Shown here piece by piece: positions 43,536-52,901 of a stretch of DNA of 57,299 bases. The stretch comes from an uncultured Bartonella sp. (GTDB lineage: Bacteria; Pseudomonadota; Alphaproteobacteria; Rhizobiales; Rhizobiaceae), in NCBI GenBank assembly GCA_946478235.1, contig CAMLBF010000010.1, positions 1-57,299 on the forward strand, given 5' to 3'. The position numbers and the translations under genes were made by a program. Each line of letters begins with the position of its first letter. The first letter of the stretch is position 1. The notes under the pieces are model-generated. The model saw nothing but the letters and a program-made list of their open reading frames with translations, was not told the DNA's origin and ran no database searches.

Positions 43536-43988
43536 GCAAAACCTCTTATAGCCTTCATTGCCGAAACGCGTGACTAACTTTTCCCTAAAAAGCATTAATG
43601 TCAGACTAATACGATATACTACATTATAGAATAAATCATCAATCCGAAGTTTTCTGAATTTAGCTTTAACTGCTAATCACAGCCACCACTCGCCGATTAC
43701 TAAACTTGTATCTCTCCCAAATGCATTAAAATTCTCACTCTTAAAGATAATGAGCAACAATGTGAATCTCTAACTATTAAGTGCTTTAGACAGAAGCCGC
43801 TGGGGGTCCTTGTGCCGTATTAGATAAAAAGCAGAAACAACCGCATATTTATAACAACCAGCAAAGACCAGCCCTTACGGAGCTCCTCTTCACGTCACTA
43901 CCTCAATTAATCTTCTATCGAGCTGCATTTTAATGATTGAACGAATAACAATTATAGAGGGCTGCTACTGTTGTAAGCAGTCCTAATC
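43536..43988. other. Gene-free spacer between the ClbS-like and KAP genes
   Basis: About 450 bases with no frame I can support. The composition is less AT-rich in the middle (43790-43900). No terminator, tRNA-like cloverleaf or direct repeat was found that would explain it. Confidence 0.5.
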
Positions 43989-45434
43989 TTACTTGGCAAG
44001 ATGAACTAAATTTAAATAATTTTTATAGGCTTTTTGTGGAATATATTTTACATCTCCTCTGTAATTATAAAAATTTTTATAAATATCCTCAAAACTATCA
44101 GGTTTTAACTCTCCATTTGTGGAAATATAATTCCATATTTCTACCCTTTTTTCTAAGCATCTAATATGTATATGATTGATTTTTTCTTTACTAATACCTT
44201 TTTCCTCAGAATTTATCATATATTTAAAATTATTTTCGCTGGAATCATAGTATTCTAATAATTCTTTTTCTGTAATATTTCCGTTCAAAAACTTTTTATA
44301 TACAAATTTATTTACAATAGAAGATACCAATAAACACGCAATCACGTCGGAATATGCTGGTGAAATCATACGAAGGTCACCAGCAGGTACCAATGCAGCA
44401 CGCGAAAAAATAGTCCCAACATCTCTTACTTGTATTTTATTGCTGCTCGCAGCCAACTCAATTTCTTCACATAAAGCTGCACCTAAGTTTTTAGTCACTT
44501 TCATTAATTGGCAAATTTTCTCGGCATACTCAACGACTGCAGCCGTACTCGTTGAGTTATTTGTATTGGTGGGTAATTCAAATATTATATTTACAAACCG
44601 CCGAAGATATCTTTCTGAATCGATTTTCTCTCCATACCGTTTCGATACGCTATGCCCTAATGCTTCCAAATTTACACCAAGAATGAATTGAACACCATTG
44701 ACGTTAAACAAATGTTTTATGATTTCTAAAACAGAAAGCGCATAATCTGGTCGGCATCTATCCAATTCATCTATTACAATAATAAGAGAATTAGTCTCTT
44801 CTCCTTGTTTATTTTCAACCCTATTGGCTTCAACAAAGGCTTTAAGCATATCACGAAATTCTTTCATCGCATTACGCTTAACATCCTCACGTTTCCAGTA
44901 TTGATCTAACAACTTTTTGCCTTCATCTGATGTAGAATCAATAATGGCATCAGCAATTGTTTTTCCAGCATCTGACAAACCAGCTGTTGCAACAGATAAG
45001 CCTGCAAGAGCTGCAGAAACTCCAATTTTCGTCAGTGGTTTGGCTAATTTTGTCGCTGCTCTTTGAACGGACTTCCAAGTATCTTGAACTTTCTCTGAAA
45101 CACTTTTGGTCTCGCGGGATAACTCAGTTAGTCTATCTGTTACCACACCTACCAAAGCAATAAGCGGATCATCCAAATAATCATGCGTAAAGGCATCAAA
45201 ATATACCATTGTTGCCTTACCATTATTCTGCAAGGTATGCGCGCCAACCCAGCGTTTCAAAAAGAAGCTTTTTCCTTGTCCCCATTCTCCATCAATTGCA
45301 ATAACAAGTGGGTCTTCAACTTTTTCAACAAAGTTCGATAGCGATTTCCCAAAGCTTGCCCGTTCTAGCAAGTCGTCCTCGCCAAAACCTTCTTTATAAA
45401 GATCTACTTCATGTTCAGGAGGTAAAAAATGCAT
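43989..45434 (-). CDS. KAP family P-loop NTPase
   Basis: The 481-residue KAP NTPase has Walker A DGEWGQGKSFF (around residues 48-58), Walker B LIIVIDELDRCRPDYAL (217-233, the extended KAP form with DRC) and FEAFT-like VYFDAFTHDYLDDP after the first strand. The Ala/Gly-rich hydrophobic insert at about 134-165 matches the membrane segment that KAP proteins carry inside the P-loop domain. The last 130 residues are Lys/Asn-rich and unassigned. KAP NTPases are membrane-linked ATPases often found in phage-defence or plasmid-exclusion contexts (PifA type). The gene lies 355 bases after a large helicase on the same strand, a plausible partner. Confidence 0.85.
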   Translation of the reverse strand: MHFLPPEHEVDLYKEGFGEDDLLERASFGKSLSNFVEKVEDPLVIAIDGEWGQGKSFFLKRWVGAHTLQNNGKATMVYFDAFTHDYLDDPLIALVGVVTDRLTELSRETKSVSEKVQDTWKSVQRAATKLAKPLTKIGVSAALAGLSVATAGLSDAGKTIADAIIDSTSDEGKKLLDQYWKREDVKRNAMKEFRDMLKAFVEANRVENKQGEETNSLIIVIDELDRCRPDYALSVLEIIKHLFNVNGVQFILGVNLEALGHSVSKRYGEKIDSERYLRRFVNIIFELPTNTNNSTSTAAVVEYAEKICQLMKVTKNLGAALCEEIELAASSNKIQVRDVGTIFSRAALVPAGDLRMISPAYSDVIACLLVSSIVNKFVYKKFLNGNITEKELLEYYDSSENNFKYMINSEEKGISKEKINHIHIRCLEKRVEIWNYISTNGELKPDSFEDIYKNFYNYRGDVKYIPQKAYKNYLNLVHLAK

Positions 45435-45789
45435 TATATCACCATTAGAAATCAGCTAAAATTGCAACGCCACTCATTTCGCGTACGTAAATATCAAAAA
45501 CTCAAGAAATATGACTGCCAATACAATTTCCTTTAATTCTGAAAGAATTTAATTTATATTCAAAGTGTTTTCTCACCTTAAAAACAAAAAAACTAATTAA
45601 TATCTCATCTCAATACATTAATTATCCATAACAAAATATAATTCATTATGATGACTTATAAGGTGACTAATACGCTTCGCACAAATTGCTATTTTATCCC
45701 ACAACACATAGCAGGATAATCATTCATCACCTTATTGATCTTTATTGCGATAAAATATCCGTCAATTTTAAGAACAGAAAACCGCTTTG
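45435..45789. other. Spacer between KAP and helicase genes
   Basis: About 355 AT-rich bases without a gene. The distance argues for a separate promoter for the KAP gene rather than a tight operon with the helicase. Confidence 0.5.
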
Positions 45790-48700
45790 CTATAACAGTT
45801 CCTTATCAAGTGCTCGAAAAACACCAGCACTCTTCCAAAGATCCCTGTTACCGATAACATACAAAACTTCCTTTGCCCGTGTTACAGCAACATTTAACAA
45901 ATTCGGGGTCTTACCCGCCCAATTACGGGCACCACTTTGCTCACTATTAGCAGCCCCCAAAATGAAAAACACGGCTTCCGCTTCTCGCCCTTGAACGGTA
46001 TGTATCGTACCAACATGTTGGTTTGTCCATTTTTTAGGATCACTAACCCAACCAAGAAGTATACCACTTTCAATCAACATTTTTCGCATTTGATTTTGTA
46101 CCAAAACAAATGGTGTTACAATATAAAGATCAGGCTCGACATTGTTATCTTTCAAGCGGCGTAACAGGTTAATAACTTCTTCCCCCTCTTCGGGGCACCA
46201 TTTTTCTTGACTTACCCCTTTAACGTCAAACCATTGTGATGGACCAAGAACACTTTCAATTTTGGATTGTTTTGGAAACTTTGCCTGAACCATCATATTT
46301 CCATATGCGATGGAATTAGAAATGCTAAACATAGGTTCGGCACATCGCCTATGAACGAGAAGTGGCATTCCAACCTGACGGTCTCCCAGTGCCGTTTCAA
46401 AAGTAGCATAATATTTTGTAGCACTGTCGGCCAATGTTTGAACCGATGCCCCAGGTGCATTATAAATCAATGGATCGACATCAAATTCCTGACAAATAGC
46501 TTCAGTTAATTTTTCTGGCAGAACAACGACTGGTTCTATCTGCATAGGATCACCAACAACAATTGCTCTTTTTGTTCTCATTAATGCCCCGATCGCAGCT
46601 TGGGGCAATGCCTGACCTGCCTCATCAATTAATAACCACCCGAAGGTTTCTGGTCCGATTTTTCTAAACATACGGGAAACAGACGCAAAAGTCGTAGAAA
46701 TGACAGGCACAATGAGAAATAAAGTTGACCAAAGATCTGGAATTAGTTCATCCTGTTCTTCGGTTGCAAATGAACGCATTCCAAAACCATCCATTAGTAC
46801 ATTAAGGTTATGGCGAATTGGTTTTGCTGCACAATCGATAAAGGCTTTATGCACCGCAATTGCTGCTTCAAAAACATCATTCCTCAAGCGTGCAGTTACC
46901 TTATCCAACCATGGCGCACATGTTTGCATTTCAGCAGAAATCTTTGCAGAAAAACTATCAGGAAATATCACATCCGGATATTTATTTTTCTGTTTGTCCC
47001 AAATCCGTTGCTTAACTTCGATTTCAGAAATGATTGCGCCTGACAAGCTCTGTTTTTCTTCAAGGTCGCTCGTAATTTTTTGATATTTTAATTGTTTTAT
47101 CTGTATATCTTTTGCTAGCCGCTTGAAAACTCTTTCAGCTTCAAAAAATTCGTTTAACTTCGGATCATAAGCATTTTTCCAAAGCAAATACGCTTTTTTA
47201 CCCAATAATCGCCACAAAAAATTTGGGCGTTGTGCCCATAAAATCTCACATGCCCGTTTGGCATTTTGTACTTTTTGTCTTTGTGTATTTTGTGTTGCTA
47301 ACGCTATCTCTAGCTCATCATCAAGCTTGGTCAAACGCAATTTCATTTCAGCAATTTCACATGCAATATTATTTGCTTCTTCTTGCTGTTGCTTAATAGA
47401 TCGGAAAGTGTGGTAAATATCTTGCAGATCATGCAGTGCCAATTGTTCGGCTTTTACACATTTCTCAAAATTTTTACGTGCAATTACCCATCGTTCCAAA
47501 GCCTCTTCATGGCTATCTGGAGCATTATCATTAATAACGATATGCGGTTTTCTTTCATTGGTTCTTGTTTCAGTTTTCTCTTTAATCAGTTGAGAGTGGC
47601 CGCTAGCCTCCTGCAGATATTTCTGAAGTCCACAATCATCATCCCACCAAAATTTTTGCCGAAACTCATTGCGGTTCTTGGCATTACCAAGCACTGCAGC
47701 GATAGTTCCCCAACTATCACGTGCCAATAAGGCATCAGCCGCGGTTTTGAAGTAACAAAGCTCACTATCGTCCGCCACGGCTTGTTCTGCAGGGAGCTCC
47801 GCACTAACATTTTCAACAGCCTTATTATTAGACGATGCAACGATCATCTCGAACCCTTTAACTTTAGGATCAAGATGATAAAGCGGAATAAAAACATTAC
47901 TTTTCTTTATTTTTTCACCAGAATTCGTAAACGCCTTTTCAGGATCTTGGTATGAACAAAGAACTGTCGCCCGTTTTGTGACAAGCGCAGCAACAACATC
48001 ACGAAGAAGGGTTGTTTTTCCTGTACCTGGTGGACCATTTACGGCAAGAATGCCATCTTTCTTCAAATCATTAACAGCAAGATTAACTGCACATTGTTGC
48101 AGTAATACTAAGGGATGGCGCCCCTTCCCTGGCCATGACCCTAAAGGATATTTCGTGAGGTCAACTGCATCGACAATCGTGTCATTATCTCGCAAAACAT
48201 CTTTACGGTTATCATGCTCAACTTGCCCCAAAAAACGTTTGAGGTTTTCTGGAACAGCTCCTGATGAAAACAGCTTTTTCGCTATATCTAAATCGTCGAG
48301 AAAAAACGAATTAACAATGTTTGTTTCTTGGAAATCGGTCAAGTCAGCACGACGTGAATGTCGGATTGCAAAAGAAGGTGGTTTGGTAAATTGATTAGAC
48401 AAACCAATTTTGTCCAAAAACCACTCATAAACCTCTTTGATTGTATCAGAATTAAGGGGGCACAGATTGTTTTCTTCATCTACATGAAGAATTCTTGTCT
48501 TTAACTCCTCTACAAGAACACATTCAAATTCTGTCCATTGCCCAAGCTTATCAAGCTGGCCTTTTAATGCTTTTGCAAGCCCCCACCCAAAACTAGAAAT
48601 AGAAACAGCATCTGCCTCAACTGGATAACCTTGTTCATCTACCATAATCGTCGCAAGAATAGCTTCTCCACGCGAAGACGGAATTTCTGCTCGGCTATCA

Positions 48701-48966
48701 CCATAAAGCTCTAATAATGCAGAAACGGCCTTAGGAAGTTCAACACTACCAAGAATAATTTGGTAGTAAATCTTACGATTATCTTCAGTGCTTTTTACGT
48801 TATTTTCCCAAGGCAGATGATCGTTATTGAGTAATACGATTTTAGATGATGTATCTCTGAGGCAATCTTCTGGCTTTTGAAAAGAAGCTGGCGATAGAAC
48901 CTCAATAGCAGTCCATGCAGATAAAATATTTTTAGGTAAGTTATTTTTATGCTTTTCGTTAGCCAT
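45790..48966 (-). CDS. Large superfamily 1 DNA/RNA helicase (Upf1/DNA2-like), candidate defence protein
   Basis: The protein (1058 aa) starts MANEKHKNN at ATG 48966; a longer start is a TTG. Residues 1-300 form an N-terminal region with no family I recognise. Then come Walker A GPPGTGKTT (about 311-319), a large insertion (about 490-660) with heptad-like Glu/Lys/Gln coiled coil, motif II LLIDEAGQALPQAA (DEAG near 781), GDPMQIEPVVVLP, the VHRRC motif, TIHTVQGREAEAVFF and NVAVTRAKEVLYVIG. This is the AAA_11/AAA_12 SF1B helicase layout. Such long helicases with unique N-termini are frequent in defence islands. The KAP NTPase gene follows on the same strand. No nuclease motif is evident. Confidence 0.85.
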   Translation of the reverse strand: MANEKHKNNLPKNILSAWTAIEVLSPASFQKPEDCLRDTSSKIVLLNNDHLPWENNVKSTEDNRKIYYQIILGSVELPKAVSALLELYGDSRAEIPSSRGEAILATIMVDEQGYPVEADAVSISSFGWGLAKALKGQLDKLGQWTEFECVLVEELKTRILHVDEENNLCPLNSDTIKEVYEWFLDKIGLSNQFTKPPSFAIRHSRRADLTDFQETNIVNSFFLDDLDIAKKLFSSGAVPENLKRFLGQVEHDNRKDVLRDNDTIVDAVDLTKYPLGSWPGKGRHPLVLLQQCAVNLAVNDLKKDGILAVNGPPGTGKTTLLRDVVAALVTKRATVLCSYQDPEKAFTNSGEKIKKSNVFIPLYHLDPKVKGFEMIVASSNNKAVENVSAELPAEQAVADDSELCYFKTAADALLARDSWGTIAAVLGNAKNRNEFRQKFWWDDDCGLQKYLQEASGHSQLIKEKTETRTNERKPHIVINDNAPDSHEEALERWVIARKNFEKCVKAEQLALHDLQDIYHTFRSIKQQQEEANNIACEIAEMKLRLTKLDDELEIALATQNTQRQKVQNAKRACEILWAQRPNFLWRLLGKKAYLLWKNAYDPKLNEFFEAERVFKRLAKDIQIKQLKYQKITSDLEEKQSLSGAIISEIEVKQRIWDKQKNKYPDVIFPDSFSAKISAEMQTCAPWLDKVTARLRNDVFEAAIAVHKAFIDCAAKPIRHNLNVLMDGFGMRSFATEEQDELIPDLWSTLFLIVPVISTTFASVSRMFRKIGPETFGWLLIDEAGQALPQAAIGALMRTKRAIVVGDPMQIEPVVVLPEKLTEAICQEFDVDPLIYNAPGASVQTLADSATKYYATFETALGDRQVGMPLLVHRRCAEPMFSISNSIAYGNMMVQAKFPKQSKIESVLGPSQWFDVKGVSQEKWCPEEGEEVINLLRRLKDNNVEPDLYIVTPFVLVQNQMRKMLIESGILLGWVSDPKKWTNQHVGTIHTVQGREAEAVFFILGAANSEQSGARNWAGKTPNLLNVAVTRAKEVLYVIGNRDLWKSAGVFRALDKELL

Positions 48967-49162
48967 CAAATTATATATTTCCGATTTATACAATATTGAT
49001 GATTTATATCTTATTTTATTTTTACATGTAAATTATTATTTTATTATAAAAACGAATAAATCTATTTCTATACAACACACAAATAAATATTTTTTTATCA
49101 TCGTTATAAGTTAGTCACTAAAAAAACAATCAATAAAAAACTATACTTTTTATAAATTGTTT

Positions 49163-50047
49163 TCATTTCTGATTTAACAACCAATCGGAAAATAATCTTA
49201 TGACGTTGTTTTTATGGTTAGCGCGATCAGAATAAAAAAGGCAGAACTTTTTTGCTATGCTTTTGCCTTTTGGCCAAGGTGCAACAAGAGCTCCGGTTTC
49301 AAGATATTTTTTTACATAAACATATGGTACTAAGGCGACACCCAGAGCGTTTAAAGCGGCCTCAATCTGCATGGAATGCAAATCATAATAAATACCTAAA
49401 TCGGGATTGGTTATCGAGATCTCATTTTCAATACAATAATCTCTCCAGGCATTTGGGTTTTGCTGTCTTAAAAAACGTGGCAGATCATCCAACTTTTTCG
49501 CAATATCGCCCGTGGTATTCTTCACGAGAGATGGATGACAAACCGGTATCAAAACTTCCTGCAAAAAATTAACTTTATGCACATCAAGCCATGTGGGATT
49601 ATCATAATGAATAGCCGCATCAAAACCACTTGTTTCAAATGAAACTGGCGTCATTTGCTGTGAGATATTCAAGGTTACATTGGGATGTTTTTTATAAAAA
49701 TCAGCTAGTCGGGGTATAAGCCAATAAATTGAAAAACTTGGTAAAACAGCTATATCCAACACAGTATCAGATGGATCGGCGGACATAAAATTCATACTGT
49801 CTCTTTCCAATCTTTGAAGTATTTCACCAACTTTACAGGCGTAATCTGCCCCACTACTTGTCAAAAGCACTTTATTTCCAACTCTTTCAAAAAGCGGTTT
49901 ACCTAGAAATTCTTCCAATCGAGAAATTTGCCTACTGATAGCACTTTCAGTTAATGCCAGTTCACTTGCCGCTTTGGCAAAACTTCCTTGACGCGCAGCA
50001 ACCTCAAAAGCAATCAAACCTGATGTTGAAGGAATTTTTCTTCTCAT
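49163..50047 (-). CDS. LysR family transcriptional regulator
   Basis: The protein (294 aa) starts MRRKIPSTSGLIAFEVAARQGSF at ATG 50047. It has a typical LysR helix-turn-helix (FAKAASELALTESAISRQISRLEEFLG, about residues 23-49) and a GcvA/AmpR-like effector domain (GFDAAIHYDNPTW, VLIPVCHP). It is divergent from the barrel-tautomerase-lactamase operon, with a 108-base gap that should hold overlapping promoters, so it is the natural regulator of those genes. Confidence 0.9.
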   Translation of the reverse strand: MRRKIPSTSGLIAFEVAARQGSFAKAASELALTESAISRQISRLEEFLGKPLFERVGNKVLLTSSGADYACKVGEILQRLERDSMNFMSADPSDTVLDIAVLPSFSIYWLIPRLADFYKKHPNVTLNISQQMTPVSFETSGFDAAIHYDNPTWLDVHKVNFLQEVLIPVCHPSLVKNTTGDIAKKLDDLPRFLRQQNPNAWRDYCIENEISITNPDLGIYYDLHSMQIEAALNALGVALVPYVYVKKYLETGALVAPWPKGKSIAKKFCLFYSDRANHKNNVIRLFSDWLLNQK

Positions 50048-50155
50048 TTTTAAACCATGCAATATCATTACAAAATATCATTATAAGATGAGTAAATATC
50101 GTTATATTTTCATTAAAACAATCAGTAGAATTACATAATATCAATAATAGGTATT

Positions 50156-50662
50156 ATGTTCATGATTTACATAGTAGAATGCAATTATGATGATCCAGAC
50201 ACAGAACAAGACTGGAACAAGTTTTACAGTCTTGAAAAATTACCTGCGTTAATCTCAGTTACCGGTTTCATTACATCGCAAAGATTAGAAGCGATAACAT
50301 CAAATGCTCCTCGCTATTTAGCAATTCATTCAATTGAAAATCCAGCGATCCTTTCTGGCAATGAATATCGTCAGAAAGGTGGCGGTAGTTTCGCCAAATG
50401 GCAAAACCATATCTCTCATTGGCATCGAAATGTTTATGATACTCCGGATCGTTTTCCTGAGGTCACACAGGACTCTTTCTTATACGTCTCACATGTTAGG
50501 CCGGAAAATTTGAGTCAGACCTTTTATCATTCTAAAGCCATCGCTTTGGATAAAGATCCCTTGGAAAAATGGATGTGGATCGGCAGCGATATGCCTCACT
50601 TTAATGATGAAATAATCACCAAATATAAGCCACTTACCAAACAACTAAAAAGTCATAGATAA
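50156..50662 (+). CDS. Small alpha-beta barrel protein, EthD/DUF4286-like
   Basis: The 168-residue protein begins MFMIYIVECNYDDPDTEQDWNKFYSLEKLPALISVTGFITSQRLEA, a layout (ferredoxin-like beta1, helix, beta2 with target-residue strand) seen in dimeric alpha+beta barrel proteins of the EthD/DUF4286 type. A second half repeats the motif (FLYVSHVRPENLSQT ... KWMWIGSDMPHFN), so one chain could make a whole barrel. Members bind small hydrophobic or aromatic ligands, and some degrade them. It is the first of three co-directional genes, divergent from LysR. Fold is likely, function is not known. Confidence 0.65.
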   Translation: MFMIYIVECNYDDPDTEQDWNKFYSLEKLPALISVTGFITSQRLEAITSNAPRYLAIHSIENPAILSGNEYRQKGGGSFAKWQNHISHWHRNVYDTPDRFPEVTQDSFLYVSHVRPENLSQTFYHSKAIALDKDPLEKWMWIGSDMPHFNDEIITKYKPLTKQLKSHR

Positions 50663-50711
50663 TCGCGTTTACACCGTCTTTATGAACTTTATATCAAGAG
50701 TATTTTTCTAA

Positions 50712-51038
50712 ATGCCCAGCATCACACTTTATACCTCGGCAGGTCATCGTTTAGATAATGATGACTTTATGCAATTCTCGGCATCTTTAGCCCAAATAAC
50801 CAAAGAAATTTTAAAGGCTAAGGAAAACAATATCCATATCACTTGCCTGACCGGTGAAATCAGCATCGGAACACCTGTCTATCTTGAAGCCAAATTAAGA
50901 CAGGAAGATTTCCGTAATCAACAGGTATTGAACGAATTTCTGTCTGAAGCTGATCTCTTGATCAACAAGTATTTCGGCGTCTTCGCAAGAATACGTTGCT
51001 TCCTTTATGGCACTGAACAGATTTTCGCCAGAAACTAA
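50712..51038 (+). CDS. Tautomerase-superfamily-like protein with N-terminal Pro
   Basis: The protein is 108 residues and starts Met-Pro-Ser-Ile-Thr-Leu-Tyr. After Met removal this exposes the catalytic Pro-1 used by tautomerase superfamily enzymes (4-oxalocrotonate tautomerase, CaaD, MSAD). The chain is longer than 4-OT subunits (about 62) and closer to the 5-carboxymethyl-2-hydroxymuconate isomerase or MIF-like group (about 115-125). A VFARIRCFLYG segment resembles the C-terminal strand. It lies 49 bases after the barrel gene and 11 bases before the metallo-beta-lactamase gene, so the set looks like a small degradative pathway. Enzyme activity is inferred. Confidence 0.6.
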   Translation: MPSITLYTSAGHRLDNDDFMQFSASLAQITKEILKAKENNIHITCLTGEISIGTPVYLEAKLRQEDFRNQQVLNEFLSEADLLINKYFGVFARIRCFLYGTEQIFARN

Positions 51039-51049
51039 GGAATAAAACA

Positions 51050-51883
51050 ATGACGCCTAAATTTACCACCAAGGACTTGGGTGATGTTTTGGTCACCGCA
51101 ATTAGTGATGGATCTATGCAAGTTGGTTTTGAGCTACTAGCCAATATTGATATAGCCGAATGCGAAAAAATCCAAAGAAATGCGGGCATCAAAGAACCAA
51201 ATGCAATTCATATCAATACTTTCTTGATACAAAAGAACGGGAAAAATATTCTGATAGACAGCGGCATTGGTGGACTGAATAATTTAGGCGGACAGCTCAT
51301 AAAAAATCTAGCTGAACTGGGGATAGCGCCTGAAGATATTAATACGATCCTGCTTACACATTCCCATCCCGACCATATTGGTGGCTTAATCACCCCACAA
51401 GGAAACGCAGTGTTTTCGCGTGCAGAATTATTGGTAAGCAATGATGAATATAATTACATAAAAGACGAGAGAATTTTCTCAGTTGCTAATGACCGTACCA
51501 AAGGTAACTTTCTATTAGCGCGAAAAGCCTTTAATCTATACCAAGACAATCTTCGATTGATTGATAAAGGTGAAGTGCTTGCAGGTATAGATGCTATACC
51601 ATTGAAAGGCCACACACCAGGACATACCGGCTATAAAATTAAAGGTAAAAATGACGAACTTTTGGTTTGGGGAGATATTGTTCACTTTCCGCAAATCCAG
51701 TTGTTAAAACCAAATGTTTCAATTGCTTTTGATTATGACCCACAATTAGCGGCTGAAACACGCATGAATATCTTAGATATGGTCAACTCTCATCATATTC
51801 TAGTTGGTGGAATGCATTTCGGTCAAAACGGATTTAATTACATCAAACGGCTCAACACAGGATATGCATTAGCCAATGAGTGA
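51050..51883 (+). CDS. Metallo-beta-lactamase fold hydrolase
   Basis: The 277-residue protein has the MBL metal-binding motif LLTHSHPDHIGGL (HxHxDH), a second-domain His in GHTPGHTGY, the WGDIVHFP strand with the bridging Asp, and a terminal GGMHFG His. This is a complete binuclear zinc site. Sequence type is the MBL lactonase/hydrolase group (like AttM/ElaC-type quorum-quenching enzymes and GloB relatives), not an antibiotic beta-lactamase. It ends the LysR-divergent three-gene operon, where a ring-opening or thioester-hydrolysis step would fit. Confidence 0.88.
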   Translation: MTPKFTTKDLGDVLVTAISDGSMQVGFELLANIDIAECEKIQRNAGIKEPNAIHINTFLIQKNGKNILIDSGIGGLNNLGGQLIKNLAELGIAPEDINTILLTHSHPDHIGGLITPQGNAVFSRAELLVSNDEYNYIKDERIFSVANDRTKGNFLLARKAFNLYQDNLRLIDKGEVLAGIDAIPLKGHTPGHTGYKIKGKNDELLVWGDIVHFPQIQLLKPNVSIAFDYDPQLAAETRMNILDMVNSHHILVGGMHFGQNGFNYIKRLNTGYALANE

Positions 51884-52440
51884 TCCAAACAATCATTTGA
51901 CCATGTTTGTCATATACGCATTCTACAAATATATTCCTAAAACCTTTATTTGGTTGAAAATTAATTATAAACGTATTTTTAAATATATATCTAATGAAAT
52001 TTTACAAATAAATATATTTTCTTCATCACACATACGAAAAGCTTTTACATTAATATTTTTATAATACTCTTTATTTAATTAAAAAATAATTTTATATTTT
52101 ATTTATAATTTTAATTATTAAATAATATAGAAATTGGGTAATAACTTATTTCGAATAAAAAATACAAAGCCCTTTTATTATCAAATTACACATTAAAAAG
52201 GGAAAAGCAGAAATATCAATCATCCTCAATATGTTTAATATATAAAGCTCTTATAGGCATTCTGAAAAGCTCAAATACTTGTCTCTCTTTAACATATTCA
52301 TCTGATTAACCGCATTCTGTCTTGAATTTATATAATTAGATATAATGTTCTCGCGCTAGACCTTACGAAGGCCGCCATATTCAGCGACCAACATTAGCCT
52401 ATTGAGTAACAGCAATAGATATTTTGTTTTCGCAAATGCA
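51884..52440. other. AT-rich gene-free spacer
   Basis: About 560 bases of very AT-rich sequence after the hydrolase stop, with a T-rich stretch near 52060-52140. I see no gene. The right part (52340-52420) is less AT-rich and may contain more decayed sequence related to the fragment that follows. Confidence 0.5.
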
Positions 52441-52617
52441 TTAAACGGTTATAGCAATACCCCCAGTGGTTACCCCACTTTCTAATGCTATATGAGCGTC
52501 TCTTAATCTGTCAAAACTAAACACATTTGGCTTGTTTTTAACGATATGGTTGGCAAGGATTTCATAAACAGCGGGAATGGCTTTTCGATAAAGGTCAGGA
52601 TTCGAACAGAAACTCAT
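52441..52617 (-). pseudogene. C-terminal fragment of a zinc-binding quinone oxidoreductase
   Basis: A 58-codon minus-strand frame ends at a TAA (52441-52443) and reads ...YRKAIPAVYEILAN ... FSFDRLRDAHIALESGVTTGGIAITV. The segment AHIALESGVTTGG is the classic C-terminal motif of quinone oxidoreductases and zinc-containing alcohol dehydrogenases (AHRRLESGxxxGK). The intact enzymes have about 320 residues; the upstream sequence is interrupted by stops in every frame, so this is a decayed gene end. It lies between two working transcription units. Confidence 0.7.
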
Positions 52618-52901
52618 GACACTTGGTCAAAAAACGTTGACTCTAATTCTAACAGATAATTATCAAGCTTCAGCCGCAACAAGAGCTAACGTCCCCTCGC
52701 CCAAATTATTATCGGTATACCACCGTAATTGGCAATATTATTGATTAATTGATAGCGTATCGCAGCGCATAAAATCATACCGTACTCACGTATATGGCTT
52801 ATGCCTGTGGAATAAAAAACTGAACTTACATAACGGTTATTGATCGACAGCACCCCAAAAAATTTCGCAAATTATGTTTGTAATCTACCCATTTCTAAAA
52901 T
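52618..52901. other. Spacer with decayed coding sequence downstream of ietS
   Basis: About 280 bases between the quinone-oxidoreductase fragment and the ietS stop. Minus-strand pieces read open for 15-25 codons between stops, consistent with further pseudogene remains, but none is recognisable. Confidence 0.4.

Noticed and set aside
51050..51883. Metallo-beta-lactamase fold gene as an antibiotic-resistance gene
   Set aside because: Motif spacing and operon context fit the general hydrolase/lactonase group. There is no signal peptide and no class B lactamase signature.
52585..52620. T-arm-like text (GTTCGAATCCTGACC on the minus strand), suggesting a tRNA
   Set aside because: The 5-bp T-stem does not pair and no acceptor, D-arm or anticodon arm can be built. 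It overlaps the quinone-oxidoreductase fragment, whose reading frame explains it.
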